64,000 nucleotides of DNA from Quillaja saponaria (Eukaryota > Streptophyta > Magnoliopsida > Fabales > Quillajaceae), in the NCBI GenBank assembly GCA_029379385.1, contig CM055608.1, forward strand, positions 32,967,048-33,031,047, in the 5' to 3' direction. This document shows positions 16,596 to 29,712 of the stretch, piece after piece. The translations under genes were made by a program, and so were the position numbers. The stretch's first letter is position 1. Each line of letters begins with the position of its first letter. The notes under the pieces were generated by a model. The model made no database searches and was not told the origin of the DNA. It saw nothing but the letters and a program-made list of their open reading frames with translations.

Positions 16596-18412
16596 TGCAG
16601 AACCGTCCCAAGCATGTTCAGCTTCCTCTAACCCTTGAAAACCTTGAATTCTTTGAGGTTTTCCTACATAAACCCATTAAAGAGACAGAAAACTGAATAC
16701 TTTGCTCCCAGTTGCTCTGTTTGATTAACCAGAAATCGGATAAAAGAAAAATCAAAATTTTATTACAAGTGTAAGGATTCTTAAATATAGAGTTGTGCTA
16801 GTTCTATTAGCAATTATTCGGATTATGTAACCTACACAAGCAAGATGATGTCTAATTTTGTGTTTTTAACTGAGAAATCCTGTTGTTTGATTATGTATCG
16901 CTTGAGTGTCAAGCTATTTGTTTCCCTTTTTTTTACCAGCGAATACCTCCAGCTTTTGTCAAGAAGTTGATTGCAGTTATACCAAAAGAGGCCACCCTCG
17001 AAGACTCAGCTGGAAAGTCTTGGCCTTTGGGGTTGGAAGAAACTGAGAATGGATTGTATTTTAAGAATGGTTGGGCGGAATTTGTGAATGAGAAGTCTCT
17101 GGGACATGGGGATTTCTTAGTTTTCAAGTATGATGGCAAATCTATGTTCCGTGTCAAGATTTTTGGTAAAACCGGGTGTAGGAAAGAAAACCTGTAAATG
17201 GTGGTAAGGTGGTTGATTATGTGCCTGTGGTGCTGGATGATGACAGTGAATCAGATCAGGTTCAAAAAATGACTCATCGGTCTTGCAAAAGGAAACAAGA
17301 AATTGGCCTCAAAGGTAATTGAAAATCATGTGGTTATTTGTATATTTCTAGTTAACACCTTCCCTTTTATCCGCAGGTGAATGAGTATGGTATTTAAGGA
17401 GTTAGACGTGCTTATAGGTTCATCTAGCAGAGGAACTCTTTCAAAATCAAGAAGAGTTTCTCAAGTAAATACCGAGGACTGTAAGGCACTCTTGCCAAAG
17501 AAACCATACTTCACGCTAGCTTTTGGTCCTCGCAACTCACGGAGCAGAGTGGTGATTTTTTTCCCTTCCTATTTGCTGTTATTTTTGTTGTTCATATTTG
17601 TTCCTCCTCGTATATTTCTTGGATATTGCTACTCTGTATGGTACTCATGCAAAAAGGCTCCCTTAAGCTCAATGTTCAAGGAAATCGAAGAGATGAGATA
17701 TCTTTTCAGCTACCTACCGTTGAGGGAAAAACAGAATGATCTCATGGCAATTGACAATATAGGAGATATATTTTTCAGCTACATACTAGTGCAGGGTATG
17801 ATTGATAATATATATTCTATATATACCTTAGTATGTGAAAATTGCTTTTGTTTTCTTGCTCTGAATGAGTTACTCTATCGGAAAAATCAAGTTGCTCTTA
17901 GTGATCATCTCTTTTCAAAATATTTATCTGTTATAGGAGTGAACTCTAGCTAACTGCATATATGTGCAGCAGGTCATCCTCTACTTTTGAATGATTTGGA
18001 TACAGCTTCTTTCATTCTGGATTGTCATTGGCAATTATACATTTAGGCTCACTACTTTGTAAAATATAGTAATTGGTTTCATTAATGGGATTAAATTCTT
18101 GGTGGTTGCAGCATGTTCCTAAGACAGTGCTTAGTGAAACAAACATTAAATTGACCTCACGGCTATCGGGAATGAAGCTTGGTGGCGAGGATGGCAAATT
18201 GTGGCCGGTGGTAATTCAACGCATGAAGGATGGCCGTGTTTTCTTAACAGTTGTGTTAATGTTAAATTTTTCTACATTGTCTCTTGTCTTGGCATCTCTG
18301 ACGATCTGGCGATCTTCATATCTTGAAGGTAGACCTGCAGATAATGGACAGAAGCAGGGTCCTGGGTGAGCTCCCTAGACACTCAGACGATCAAGTCAAA
18401 AAGGAAAAGTGA
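16596..18412 (+). pseudogene. Broken REM-type B3-domain gene
   Basis: The pieces follow REM gene layout. A possible first exon at 16596 contains LENLEFFEVFL. Exon 2 (from 16940) gives the first B3 domain, starting RIPPAFVKKLIAVIPKEA and including GWAEFVNE and HGDFLVFKYDG. The linker continues only after a one-base frame change near 17191-17195 (VNGGKVVDYVPVVLDDDSES, to about 17310). A later block has KKPYFTLAFGPRNSRS (near 17500-17545). After an intron comes the second B3 domain (from 18112, HVPKTVLSETNIKL and LWPVVIQRMKDGRVFLT). That domain changes frame at about 18250 (CVNVKFF, SDDLAIF) and again before LKVDLQIMDRSRVLGE, ending at TGA 18410-18412. REM factors bind DNA in flower and meristem cells. 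At least three frame changes mean no intact product. An alternative is assembly errors, unlikely for so many breaks. Confidence 0.75.
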
Positions 18413-18659
18413 TAAAACTAAGCAAGAGTGAGTTCAAGCATAATTGTTTAAGTGTGTGTTATGTTATTTTTTAGAGACTAAGGCATGTGGTATAGGCTAT
18501 CTGAACTGTTCACTCCTCGAAGCCGTTTGGTGACCGCCACGTGACAGGCTTTATTGTATTAACAAGCTGGGTGGGTTGACTTTGTGAAGGGCAACAATAT
18601 TGAAGAAGGTGACCTCTGTTTTTGAGTTTGTGATCAATGGTAGAGAGATCAGCAAAGAA

Positions 18660-18740
18660 GTGCGCATGACAGTTAATCGTCCAGAACAGGAAGACATGAG
18701 TGCATGAGAATTAATCGTCAAGAACAGGAGGGCATGAGTA
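18660..18740. repeat. Imperfect ~39-bp tandem duplication
   Basis: Two adjacent units share GTGC...ATGA, TTAATCGTC and AGAACAGGA, then A/G-GCATGAGT, with a few substitutions and a small indel. No coding content. Confidence 0.7.
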
Positions 18741-18775
18741 CATGACAACCTCCTCTCTCTTCCTCTCCTCTCCTT

Positions 18776-18845
18776 CACAGACACAAACAGATATATATTA
18801 GATGGTTTTCACAGACACAGACATAAACATCTATATATTAGTTTG
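18776..18845. repeat. Imperfect ~35-bp tandem duplication
   Basis: CACAGACACAAACAGATATA with ATTAGATGG is followed by a diverged second copy, CACAGACACAGACATAAACA with ATTAGTTTG. It lies in the spacer 5' of the PITH gene. Confidence 0.65.
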
Positions 18846-19472
18846 TTTTGACTTTTGATGTAGGAAAGTAACTGATCTATTAAAAATGACTTAAGTTTTG
18901 AGTCTTTTGACATTGACTGCATTTGAGTGCAGAAGAAGCTTCAAACACAATTTTTTTTTATTTTTTTTTGAGTTTGGAGTTTAATACTATACAATATACA
19001 ATATACAAAGCTGTTGTTATTGACAATTGTGGTTATTGAACTCAAGAACCAAGATCTAATAATAGATACTTGATACACCTAATAATTCCAATGTAGTTTT
19101 GATCATGGTTCATTTTCTGATGATTTATAACCCACAAAAAAAAAATATATATGAATTTTGTTTCATTTATTTTTATCAATAATAATAAAAGAAATAGTCT
19201 AAGTGGGACCTACTTTTCATTACTCTGACACCCTGACTCTAATGGGACTTCGTACAAGCAACGTAGATATCCACTTCTGTAGGCTTAAAGTTTGGGCCTG
19301 GCCCAGCTGAAATGAATTGCTCTTAAGCATCATTGAAACGGTATCGTTTCATTCAGGAATTGTTTATTCCACTCTTATTTATGCTTTTTATAGGCGTGTA
19401 TATAAAATTTGTGTCTATTCTTTTTTCCTCCGTAAGCTTTATTCCCTATTCTCTCTCTCTCTCATAGCAGCA

Positions 19473-22322
19473 ATGTCTGCGGAATCAGCCACTGCAATTC
19501 AAAAGAACCAAGTAAGTATTGAGCTTCCGAGTTTCTTTTTCCTCTGTTTGTTTGCTATCAAAGTGAGGGAATTTTGTTCATCTGGCTACCTTTTTTTTGG
19601 TAAATTTCTTTCTTTTTTTAATTTATTTAATCTGCAAAACCCAGATTGAGATTCCTAGATTTTCTTTCTCTTTCCATATTTTTTTTCTTGGGTTTCTCGG
19701 GAATCAATCGGTGGAGCATTGAAAAGTGTGGTTTATGATATTCGATTGTTTCCGATCATCAGGTTGATCTGTTGGACTTCGTAGACTGGTCAGGGGTCGA
19801 ATGCCTTAATCAGAGCTCTAGTCACTCTCTTGCCAATGCTCTCAAACAGGTAATTCGAATCAATTTCTGGGTTATTCTTATTTGTGTTCTTTTCCGTCGG
19901 TTTACATAGTGGAAAACGAAAAATCTCTCATTCAGAAGTACCCCAGGATTGAGATAGGGTCTGGAATCTTTTTACTTCTTTTTTTCCTCGACAATCTGTT
20001 TAGTTTGGATCTTCTTATTTACCGTTGTCTTTTGGGAACTTGGAAACATGAAATGGTGAGAAGCTGTGTTGTTTTTTATAGTCATATTCTGTTAGTATAG
20101 GTTTCATGTTTTATCTTTTTATGGGTACTTTTGAGGGGATAGGGGTGCAGTTACTGATAGGTTTGCAGTCGATTGTCTTTGCATCTTTGTACCTTTTTCC
20201 CCTGAATGGAACAGGGATATAGAGAAGATGATGGTCTGAATCTAGAGAGTGATGCAGATGAGCAGCTTTTGATTTATATTCCTTTCACTCAAGTAGTTAA
20301 ACTTCACTCCATTGTTGTCACAGGTCCTGAAGAGGAAGGTATTCATCATAACTTTCTGAATTACGTATTAGTATGACACACGACATAGTGAGTTATAGAT
20401 GTTTACTTTTCCTTGAACTGATAAAATTTTGTTCTCTAGTTGTAAAAACTGGTTAGTTTAATAATAAATGAGATACTTCTCAGATCCTTTGTCCAGTAAG
20501 TAAGGATGTGCTCATTCTGTGTATCTCTCTTGCATAAAATGCACATGTTAAGGAACCTTGCTTGCTATAGTGAAATGCTAATGGACATCCACAGATAGTT
20601 GGGTTCCAGGTTTAAGCTGAATTGAGATGTGCATGTGAGCAAGGAATGTTTGCATGTCATCTGTATTTATGGGATGAAACCTGTTTTAGCCCCTACAGAA
20701 AACACTTTTCAACTTCTTTACCTTAATGTGCTAAAGCATGTGTTCGCGCTGGAGCATGGTGACTTGCTAACTATTAACCAATTGAGCTTGTGATGTACCA
20801 CTCTAGATACCAACCATTGTTTATCTGGAGGTTTTATGATTCCTGTTCACATGATTGTATTCTAATGTTCCTTGTCCTTCAGGTCCTAAGACGGTGAAAC
20901 TGTATTCAAACAAGGAGCACATGGGATTTAGGTATGAGTTTGAGCCAAAAGTATTTCTGTGTATCTTACATGAAGTGATAGTTCAGTTGATTGATAATTG
21001 CACCCAATGACAGTAATGTCACCGACTACCCTCCAAGCGACACATCTGTCTTATCCCCAGAGAACCTTAAGGTACTGGTTCCATGCCTATATCTGTTTCT
21101 TGTGTAAAAGGTGTTTTCTGTTTGTACAATATATTTTTGGGATATTTTGTCACCATCCTTGGGATACTTCATGTTTTGATTTACATTCAATTTTCTTCAG
21201 GGAAAACCAGTACCTTTGAAGTATGTGAAATTCCAAAACGTTCGCAGGTATATTGATTTTATTTATTTATTTTTGGATGAGCTTCTTACATTACTATTAT
21301 GCCTTTGGAATAGTAGAAGCTGATCAATCTTGATAAATGGGTCAGTTTGACAATTTTTATCGAGGACAATCAGACAGATTCTGAAATCACAAAAGTTCAG
21401 AAGATTGCTCTGCATGGTACAACGTAAGTTTTTGACCATCTTGTTTGTCCTTTCCCCTCACCCCTATGCTCTTATAAGTACGCATAGCTACACCATAGCA
21501 TTTCCTTTTGTGCATTTTTCCTGTTAAATGGATCAGAATCTGTCATCGTTATCTTTTGCTGATCTCAACTCAACTCAACTGAGTCTTAAAATTCCTAACT
21601 AGTTGGGGTTGTATTTTTTGCTGATATTGAAGTTTATTACATTTTGAAAGTACTGCACTTACCTTCACTATTTGTGTGGGAACCATTATTGGTAGAGTTC
21701 AATTTACAGCTTTGACTCCAGTAATTGTGATTATACACTTGATAGTCCCTAATGTGCTCCTCTCAAATATTTTTTTATTATAGTCTACTGGTTTTGAGGC
21801 TCTGCTGTTGGTGGTGCCTGAATTGTTACTTAACTTAAATATGTGTATGGGCCATTCTACAATGGTGTGCAAGGGAATCTTGGAAGAGTAAAGGAGCCTC
21901 TGTTTCAACTTCCAAGAGTAAACTTCTAATACCAAAGTTAGAAATGATTTAATTGAGGAGGATTTAAATGAGCATTATCCATACAAAACTTGAAGACTTC
22001 ATAATTTTGCTTGTGAAGCTGTCCATGATAGATATTCATAATCACTACTTCACTAGTGATGTGGATAGAGCAGGTGATGATTTCTGTAGTTAGAAATGTT
22101 CTAATTAAGGAGGAATAGAGCTGAGCTGGCAGTGATCTCTTTTACGTTATGCTGGTTGTTTAAGTTATTGGAACGTATTCGTTCAGTCCTTCTTGTTGAC
22201 TACTTTATCAACAATTGCAGAGTCTGATGTTAAAATTTTTAACACATAAATATGATGTTTGCTTGTAATGCAGGGTGGAAACAACAGATATGAAGGGTTT
22301 GAAGAAGATTGAAGATCATTGA
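19473..22322 (+). CDS. PITH (thioredoxin-interacting, DUF1000) domain protein
   Basis: Eight exons: 19473-19511, 19763-19849, 20215-20338, 20883-20931, 21014-21071, 21201-21247, 21346-21423 and 22274-22322. They sum to 531 nt, 176 aa, in frame throughout. The single domain has [80 protein letters not shown] and [19 protein letters not shown]. This is a stand-alone PITH fold, the module named after proteasome-interacting thioredoxin (TXNL1) but here without a thioredoxin domain. The length equals that recalled for Arabidopsis At3g04780 (176 aa), whose neighbour is RPI3. The biological role is not well established; a proteasome-related function is only inferred from TXNL1. The gene is convergent with PNG1. 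Confidence 0.93.
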
Positions 22323-23302
22323 CCCTGCAAAATGTAAACAAAATTGGATGCATAGACGGATGCACATGTCAAATCATAATTGGTCTCTTTTCAAAAAATT
22401 TGTTTTAAAAAACGTTTTATGACTGTTGGATACAGGAAAGTCTATATCACTTTAAATGTCAATTTCATGTCCTACAAACCTGATGTGCAATTCATCTGAC
22501 CGATTGTGGTAATTTGATGTATTATTGTGATGGGGTAATGTTCTAGGAGATGCTTGATTTTTGGTGTTTTTTCAGTTCAGTGTTCCATACTCTTGAAAGA
22601 CTAATGATCCTATGAAACTATGATCTTTACATGCATTACAACAGGCACATTAGTTAACTTTGAAAAAATGTCTTAAAATCCACCAAAATGCGGCTTAAGG
22701 AGAACAGCTTATGACTAAGCATTAGGGTTTAAAACAAAGGTTAAAATAGTGTATTGGATGATTATAAAATATGGAACCATTTATAAACGATATGCCACTA
22801 GAGTATCCTATCCCCAAGCCAAGGCAAGTTGATCCAGTGACATCAATTACCAAATGAAAACAAACAAATAAATAAAAAGGCCAACATACTAGCAGATCCT
22901 GACCTTTTTAACAGTGGATTACTTTCCTTATCTGTTATCCGAGACTTCTTCACCAACGCAGAAAGAAAATGGCAAACAGCATATCATTGCACTGTACTCC
23001 ATATAAATCGAAGTATGAAGGCAAAGACTGACTCTGCCAACCAGGCTTATTTCATTAGAATAAAGAGTAACTAATCACAGGAAATATGAAAATCCCCCGT
23101 CATGGAAAGACATCATAATTCGTAGCCTTGCCAGCATGCGGAGGCCAGACGATCAAGTAGAAAGGAAAATAACTAAAAAGAAGCTGACACTTTCAAGGCA
23201 ATGGGTGGTGGATCTTAACTGCTTCGGTGCCAATGGAAATCATAATTCCAGTAAGGTATGCTTGAACTTCCCCATAAATAATTGAGGTGATGCTATACAA
23301 GT
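22323..23302. other. Convergent spacer between PITH and PNG1
   Basis: Both flanking genes end here, so the region holds two 3'UTRs. No third gene is visible. Confidence 0.6.
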
Positions 23303-26300
23303 TTAAGTCATTCTTGCATAAAGATCAATACTGCCAACTTGCAGCCGAGAATTTGATTGAAAATCTCGAACCCCCAGAAACCTAATCCTGGTAATCCATA
23401 ACTTTTGTGAGTAAAGGAGACTCATAATATTAACAGGATGAAACATAGCACAAGATATTACCTGAATGCATTTGATTGGAAGCTTTCTGAAGCAATTACA
23501 TATGTATTACGCTGGAAACGGTTTTCAAACATCTGAGAGTTTTGCTTATCCAAGACTTTCCAGCTAGAACCACCATCACCACTTCCCTCAATAACCCTAG
23601 AAAGTGATATCATGGAAACACCATATCTATGATCATGTTAAGTGGGGTTTATGTGAGACACATCTTTCCAAAGAGAAAGGAAAAATTACCAGAATATACT
23701 CAAGAGAGGAAAGCCATTTAATTAATTCATTATATATTGCTATCCCAATTCTCATTAGCATCAAATACTTAATAAGAACCAAAGAAAGTGGAAAGATAGC
23801 CACCTAAGAAAGAGTGTGATTATACTAAGAAGTTGGAAAACCTTGCTAGTAAATGTCTAGAAGACATACCAATCCATTGGATCCCTTTCTGGTGCATCAT
23901 TGGCTGACATTATCTCATATGCTACAAGTTCATGCATTTTGTTATCGGACACCTTATACATAATCCAACAACCTACAATATTCATATATTAAGATCTAAT
24001 TTATGTGAGAAAAAGAAAATGAGAACCATATGTTTCAAATATTCCCTCATCACAAAGAAACAACAAACGGAGAGTAATAAACAAGGGAAGAGTAATAGTT
24101 CAATATGCTCAGACTCAGATGAAATCATCATCCCAGGGGAAATTACTATGTTAAATTCAAAGCCCAAAGTATAGTTCCACAGTATTTTTCAATCCAGATG
24201 CCTTAACTTCAGTCTATCTAAGAAGTCATACTGATGGCAATCAACAAATTAGTGATACTAACACCATTATCCGTAGGCAAGCTATCCAAAAGTCAAAGCC
24301 CAAAAATAGTCCCCTAGAATTTTTTAATCCAGATGCTGTGTATGCTTATCATACTACTGGTCATGACAGAGTAATCATAGTTTCCATCTTCCAATATGTA
24401 ATTGTAACTCATGTATTGATTAGTTGATACCTCTTGCACCATTTGGTTCTTCCCATTTTGATATACGAATTCCATCAAATGCTGATGTAACCTGAAATTT
24501 TACGAAGAATGGAATCATGGACACTTCTTAGGTACAAGTATGGCAAACAGATAACAAATACCAGACGCATACAGACTCACAATACCAAAAGGCAATTCTT
24601 CTCCGCTTGCAAGGACTGAACCAGAATGTATTCTGTTTAGCTTCAGAAGAGGCAAGGAAAGGGAATCTTTACTAAAGTTTGCACACTTGTTAAGATTGTA
24701 AATCATGTCATCCAAAGCATCCAGCACAACAGGCAATGATAAAGAAGTCATAACTGGGTCACCAGCCAAACGAATATCAACCCTCCCAGCAGTCTCCACC
24801 CTCTCTAATGAAAGAGCATCAAGTAATTTATTGAAAGATGGCAGCAACTGATGACAAGTCTTAGCTAAAACTGGATCTATAGAGGCTTTTCTTGTTTTAA
24901 AGGGTGAATTACGAAGATCCAAGAAAATTCCTTTAAGAGTCTCTAGTACTTCAACAGCTCTAGACTTAGAAAGTTCTTCCCCAACAAACTGATAGAGAAC
25001 AGGATAAAACGCATTGTAAATCCTTGTCACGTGCTCATCTACACACAAACGAACTGGGCAAGAACAACTAATCGGCGAGGAATTCTTATGAGAGCCAATT
25101 TCTGATCTTAACTTGCGCCATTCCTCATCTCCACTTTGTCTTCCAGGTAACAAGAGTAACGCGTCATCTGAAGAATGTAAATCGCTCTCGAGTGCCTGTC
25201 TTTCCTTCTGGTCACGGCCTTCAAGTTCATAAAACAGTTCAGATTCAAGTCCTCTTCGGCATTCTTTTGTCATATTACTGAGTACAGCTGACAGAGCAGG
25301 CTCTGTTATGAGATCACGTCGAGATAGGACCTTCATTTTTTTTGGGCGGGGGGAGAGAGGAAAGACAAGGAGAACCTTAGAAAGATATCCTTCAGAATTG
25401 CATGGAACATACTAAACAAATCATTCACCTTTTTTTTTTTTTTTTATGTTTCAGAAACAACAAAATTATTATGGACAGTATCATTACCTCATGCCACCTC
25501 CTTGTGTAACGTTTGGTAACATCATAAACTCCATCTTGTGCTATAGCAATGATGTAGTCTAATTTCTTATTCCACCTACATTACAAATGAAGCAAAGCAA
25601 ACAAAATTTGATATATAACCAAAAGAAAATTATCTGGACTGCTTTCCCACTCTAAATTCAATTCAAGGGCTCTGGATAAAACAAAGAAAGAAAGGAAGAT
25701 TCAAGGGCTAGTTTGAGGTGATTTTTCCTAATTGACTTAGGGAAAGAATTGTCTTGGCTTCCATTTGGTTTTTTTCCTGCTTTTCTTCTCTTTATACTTT
25801 CCGTTTATTAAGAGGATTCCTTGTCCTCCTTCTTGTTTCGTTCTTTCTCCTCTTCTATAATGAAATTTCCTTTCTTATCAGCCAAAAGATACTGAACATA
25901 AAGGTGAAAGGCAAAATACCCCTTTTCATATAATAACGGTTGGTCATACACTCCTTCACAAGGGTCGAGATGCATCCATCTGTTAAATCACAGGTCCACA
26001 ATTAGATATTTTCCAGTACAATTCTTGATTTTTAAATATTACAATAGTTGAAATCAGAAAGCAACAGCATGTGGATAAAAATTACCTTCCCAACATTTGT
26101 GAGAAGCACTCTGTCCAAACATGATCAGTAAAAGATAGGACCTGGGGCTCAAACTTATGTTAATAACGGAAGTCTTCCCACAAAATGTGCACATACAAAT
26201 GAACCCTTGGCATAATACTTTATGAAATGAATGCAAGAATTTTCCAATCAAAGTTCACAAGCAAAGTATTTGCTTCAATATTAAATTTAAATCCCCTCAA

Positions 26301-29300
26301 AGAAAAGACAACAGTAAATATCAAAATAAAGAAAAAACAATAGACATCATTTATTAACATCAATGAATCCTGTACTATAGCTTATGCATCCCAGAAATTA
26401 CTTCACAGGTATCAAAAGGCAAATAACTACTACGGCCAAAAACTATAAATGTATATTACTCAGTGTTGCTGTCAACTCTTTTTTCTAAGTGTGCTTACTC
26501 ATATTCATGGAAATAGACTAAGACTAACAGTTTCAGTTGTTTATGGGTAAGTTCGTCTATCCGTTATTAGAGAACACTAAGTTAAGTGTTTAACAAGGTC
26601 AGTCAATGCATCACACACTAATTTGATACATACAAAAGCAATGTCTACAACATAGATCCTGAGGATAGAGAAAACTTTACATATCATCTGCTCTATCAAG
26701 GGTCATGCAGCATAGTCAACCAAGAGGAATTATTGAACATTTTGAAAAGTAGTCGCATGCAATAACTAACCAAACGTGATTCATAGCCAAATGCTCGGCA
26801 ATAGAGTGTAAAGCAATTAGCCCACTCCCCACAGCGCCCCCTTCTAGTTTCCAGAAGCTGCATACAAAAAGAACATCATAGTGTTCATGAAAAGTACATG
26901 AACTAATTAAGTGTCTCTGCCTAGTACAAACTATAATCTTAGAAAGTAGGGACAGGAAATTAAATACCTTCATTGGATCATTATAGCGTGGGAATCGAGT
27001 GAATTTCAAGCAACATGTGCAGCTGGTTGTTTAAAGATGAGCAAAGAGCAAAGAAGGAGAAAACGAATAAGTCAGACAAGGAAACAGAAAATGAAGACTA
27101 ACAAACCCGTAATAAGCAATCAATCAACCTGAACTAGTTAGTGCAGACCTCCTAAGTCATAACATATAATTGTTTTACTTGAACTCATACCAAAACAGGA
27201 ACACAATATTAAGGGGCAGATTTCTAAGCTTCAAGCTGGTCTTTTCAAGTATTTTCAATTTTGGCAGATTTCTAATATGATGTTTGGCTTGTGTGCTTGG
27301 TAGAACAGAGGCTAGTATAGTATGGTTTTGAAGATCGAGAAGAAGCAGAGGCATATATGAAATAACAGGAAAACGCCTCAATGAATATTTTATTTTCAAA
27401 CTATGTTCAGAAACTATATGATTACACCTTGTCAAGATTCTCAACTCTATGTTAAGAAACTATATGATTGCACCTTGTCAAGATTCTTAAATCCCAAGTC
27501 TTTTCTTTGGTAGCAAGTTTTTTAGTGAAATAGTTTCCTATATTTAACAGCATGCTGCCCTTATACCATAAACAAAAACATAATCACCTTTCGAACAAAA
27601 GTATGCTACATGGACCTATATAAATAACAAAGTAACAAGAGTACTCGATCACAAAACAACGGATATCTTTTCTGATCATACCGATATTGTTCAACTCGAG
27701 AAGCTCCATAAAGAGTTTCGGAAGGGAGTGCGGTAGCCATGCCTTGAATTACAGTTTTGTTACCACAACCATCGCATGGTGGTTCATGAACCCATCTGTT
27801 AAACCAGAAAATAAGGGGAGGTGGGGCAATATATACTTGCACTTTTTAGTTTAAGAAAATAAAGAAACAAAACAATTCAATATCATATCACTTTTAAGAA
27901 AAAAATAAAAGCAGATTCATAAGAAATTAGAATAATTCAGAGATATCACTTGAATGAAATTTGTGCATCCCTTTTGTTGTCTGTGCAGCTATATGTCGTA
28001 AGTTTATCCAAATATGTTGGATGGGTTAACAACCAAACAAAAGAAGTACAAAATTACACCTGAAGGATTGTTTGAACCAGAAAAGGAGCTGCAGCAGGAA
28101 AGCATGATCTCGTTCACTTTTTGATGGCTTCCAGTTCCCCTCCTGTGGCAATTAGCACATTTACAAATAAGTAGAAATCTCATCAAAATGCAAGAAAATG
28201 TGTTTATAAGTGAGAAACAACATCACAAGTACAAGAAGCCAAAAGATAAAAATAAAACTTAGTAGAAAAGAAAGTTATCTATGAGATAGTGCTAGTCAAA
28301 ATGGTGAGAAAAAAAAAATTCAATACAATGATACGATTATATGAGCATTTCCATATCTTATAGAGTCAGTGAATTAAAAAAAATAAAAAATAACAACTTT
28401 TTCTGTTTTGTGTTGTAGTAAGTGAGCAACCTTCACAAATTCTATTCACTCCTTGGGGTCACCTCTTCACTCTTCTAGTCTTTGATCTTTGAACCAAACA
28501 AAAAGAACCCAAACAGAGAAGAAGAAGAAGAAAAAAAAAAAAAAAAACTCAATATACCACCACTTGCATGACTAAATCATGTCCTTCTACTTGAATGCAT
28601 TTTACACTTAGGCCCACGTTTCTAAACCACATGCAAAATAACTAATGAAAAAAAATAAATAAATACTTATCAAGGCCCCTATAATTATTTTGCTGTGATT
28701 GAAAGGGAAAAAAATGAGTAAGAACGATAGCAACACATTTAATATGCTCTCTTGTACCTTGGCCAGAGAAACTAGTGCTTTCTCCTCAAGCTCTTCCACT
28801 GGAACTGTCTTCCGAGCAGCCTCCTGGCGAATTGAATCCTCATACTACAAAACAGGTCAAATAATATCCAAAACGTAAAATGAATTTGTAAAATAAGATT
28901 CGTGCATTATGTTGCTGCAGTAGAGTTGGTTACTTTACATTAAGCAAAGAAAAAAACATAAAACCAATTCCATGCCATTAAATTACCATGAGAACTTGAT
29001 CAATGTAAGGTCGTATTCTACTCTCAAATTGTCCATTATCTTCGCCAGCAACATACTTCTGTAGCATCAGAGCTTCCTCCTCCGCCTGCGCATACACGAT
29101 GAAGTCAATTTTGCAGAAAGAAAAAAAAAACACTTCAAAAGATTAAGCCCCACAAATCCAATTACCTGCAAAATTCTAGCTAATTCCTCATCGGATTTCA
29201 GCAATGCAGCGTTGCGTTCCACATTACTATTGCTTGATTCTCCTTCTTGCTCTTGAAATTGGAATTGTTCATTGATCGTCACCAATCTTAGTTTCTCCGA

Positions 29301-29712
29301 AATGGTAACGAGATCAGAATCAGACCCCACTGGCCGATCACCTTCACCTCCACAGATCTGCGTGAGAAAAACTCTCATTTCTAATCAAATTCTTGAAAGA
29401 AAAAAAAAGAAAAAAAACAACAACAACAGCAACAATTTTCACCGACTCCTCCATATATATAAAGAATAAATGAAGGAAATCAGAACCTTTTGCTCGTCCG
29501 GAGGAACAGAGGTGAGAGAGAAAAGCTGGAATTTGAAAACCTGAGAAAAAAAAAAAAAAAAAACAGTTAGACTGGAAATTAAATATAGAGCAAAAGACAG
29601 AAAGAAATTAAAGAGACAAAATGAAATTTTGTACGTCTAAGCCGTCATCGGTGTTGTAGTCGACGTCGTAGTTAGAGTCGTTATGGCTGACCTGAAACCT
29701 CCGAGCCACCAT
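23303..29712 (-). CDS. PNG1: Cytosolic peptide:N-glycanase (PNGase)
   Basis: Seventeen exons on the minus strand: 29712-29635, 29540-29487, 29357-29166, 29085-28987, 28844-28758, 28142-28060, 27795-27682, 27022-26968, 26857-26771, 26141-26086, 25979-25920, 25575-25488, 25330-24581, 24491-24431, 23972-23870, 23596-23462 and 23387-23303. Total 2187 nt, 728 aa. PNGase removes N-glycans from misfolded glycoproteins retro-translocated for ERAD. The start MVARRF matches plant PNG1. Zinc ligands are CDGC (exon 7) and CTCC (exon 8). The transglutaminase-like core has [14 protein letters not shown] with C263, TDHVWTE with H290 and HLDPCEG with D307; the 27 and 44 residue spacings equal those of Arabidopsis PNG1 (C251, H278, D295). 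The C-terminal half ends in a plant-specific beta-rich region ([18 protein letters not shown]). The residues just before TDHVW read VLSF, where the family usually has an Asp at the third place; see findings. Otherwise intact. Confidence 0.94.
27401..27490. repeat. 46-bp tandem duplication in a PNG1 intron
   Basis: CTATGTTCAGAAACTATATG at 27401 recurs at 27447 as CTATGTTAAGAAACTATATG. Both are followed by ATTRCACCTTGTCAAGATTC. It lies in the intron between PNG1 exons 7 and 8, away from splice sites. Confidence 0.8.

Larger units (their letters stand above)
18413..19472. other. Intergenic region with PITH promoter and leader
   Basis: This stretch separates the B3 relic from the PITH-domain gene. 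It contains two small tandem duplications, listed separately, then AT-rich DNA. A CT-rich leader (about 19440-19465) lies directly before the PITH start codon. Confidence 0.6.

Noticed and set aside
25331..25336. ATG-AAG before VLSRRD as a start codon of a separate protein
   Set aside because: The AAG forms the splice acceptor of PNG1 exon 13, and exon 12 joins in phase to [11 protein letters not shown].
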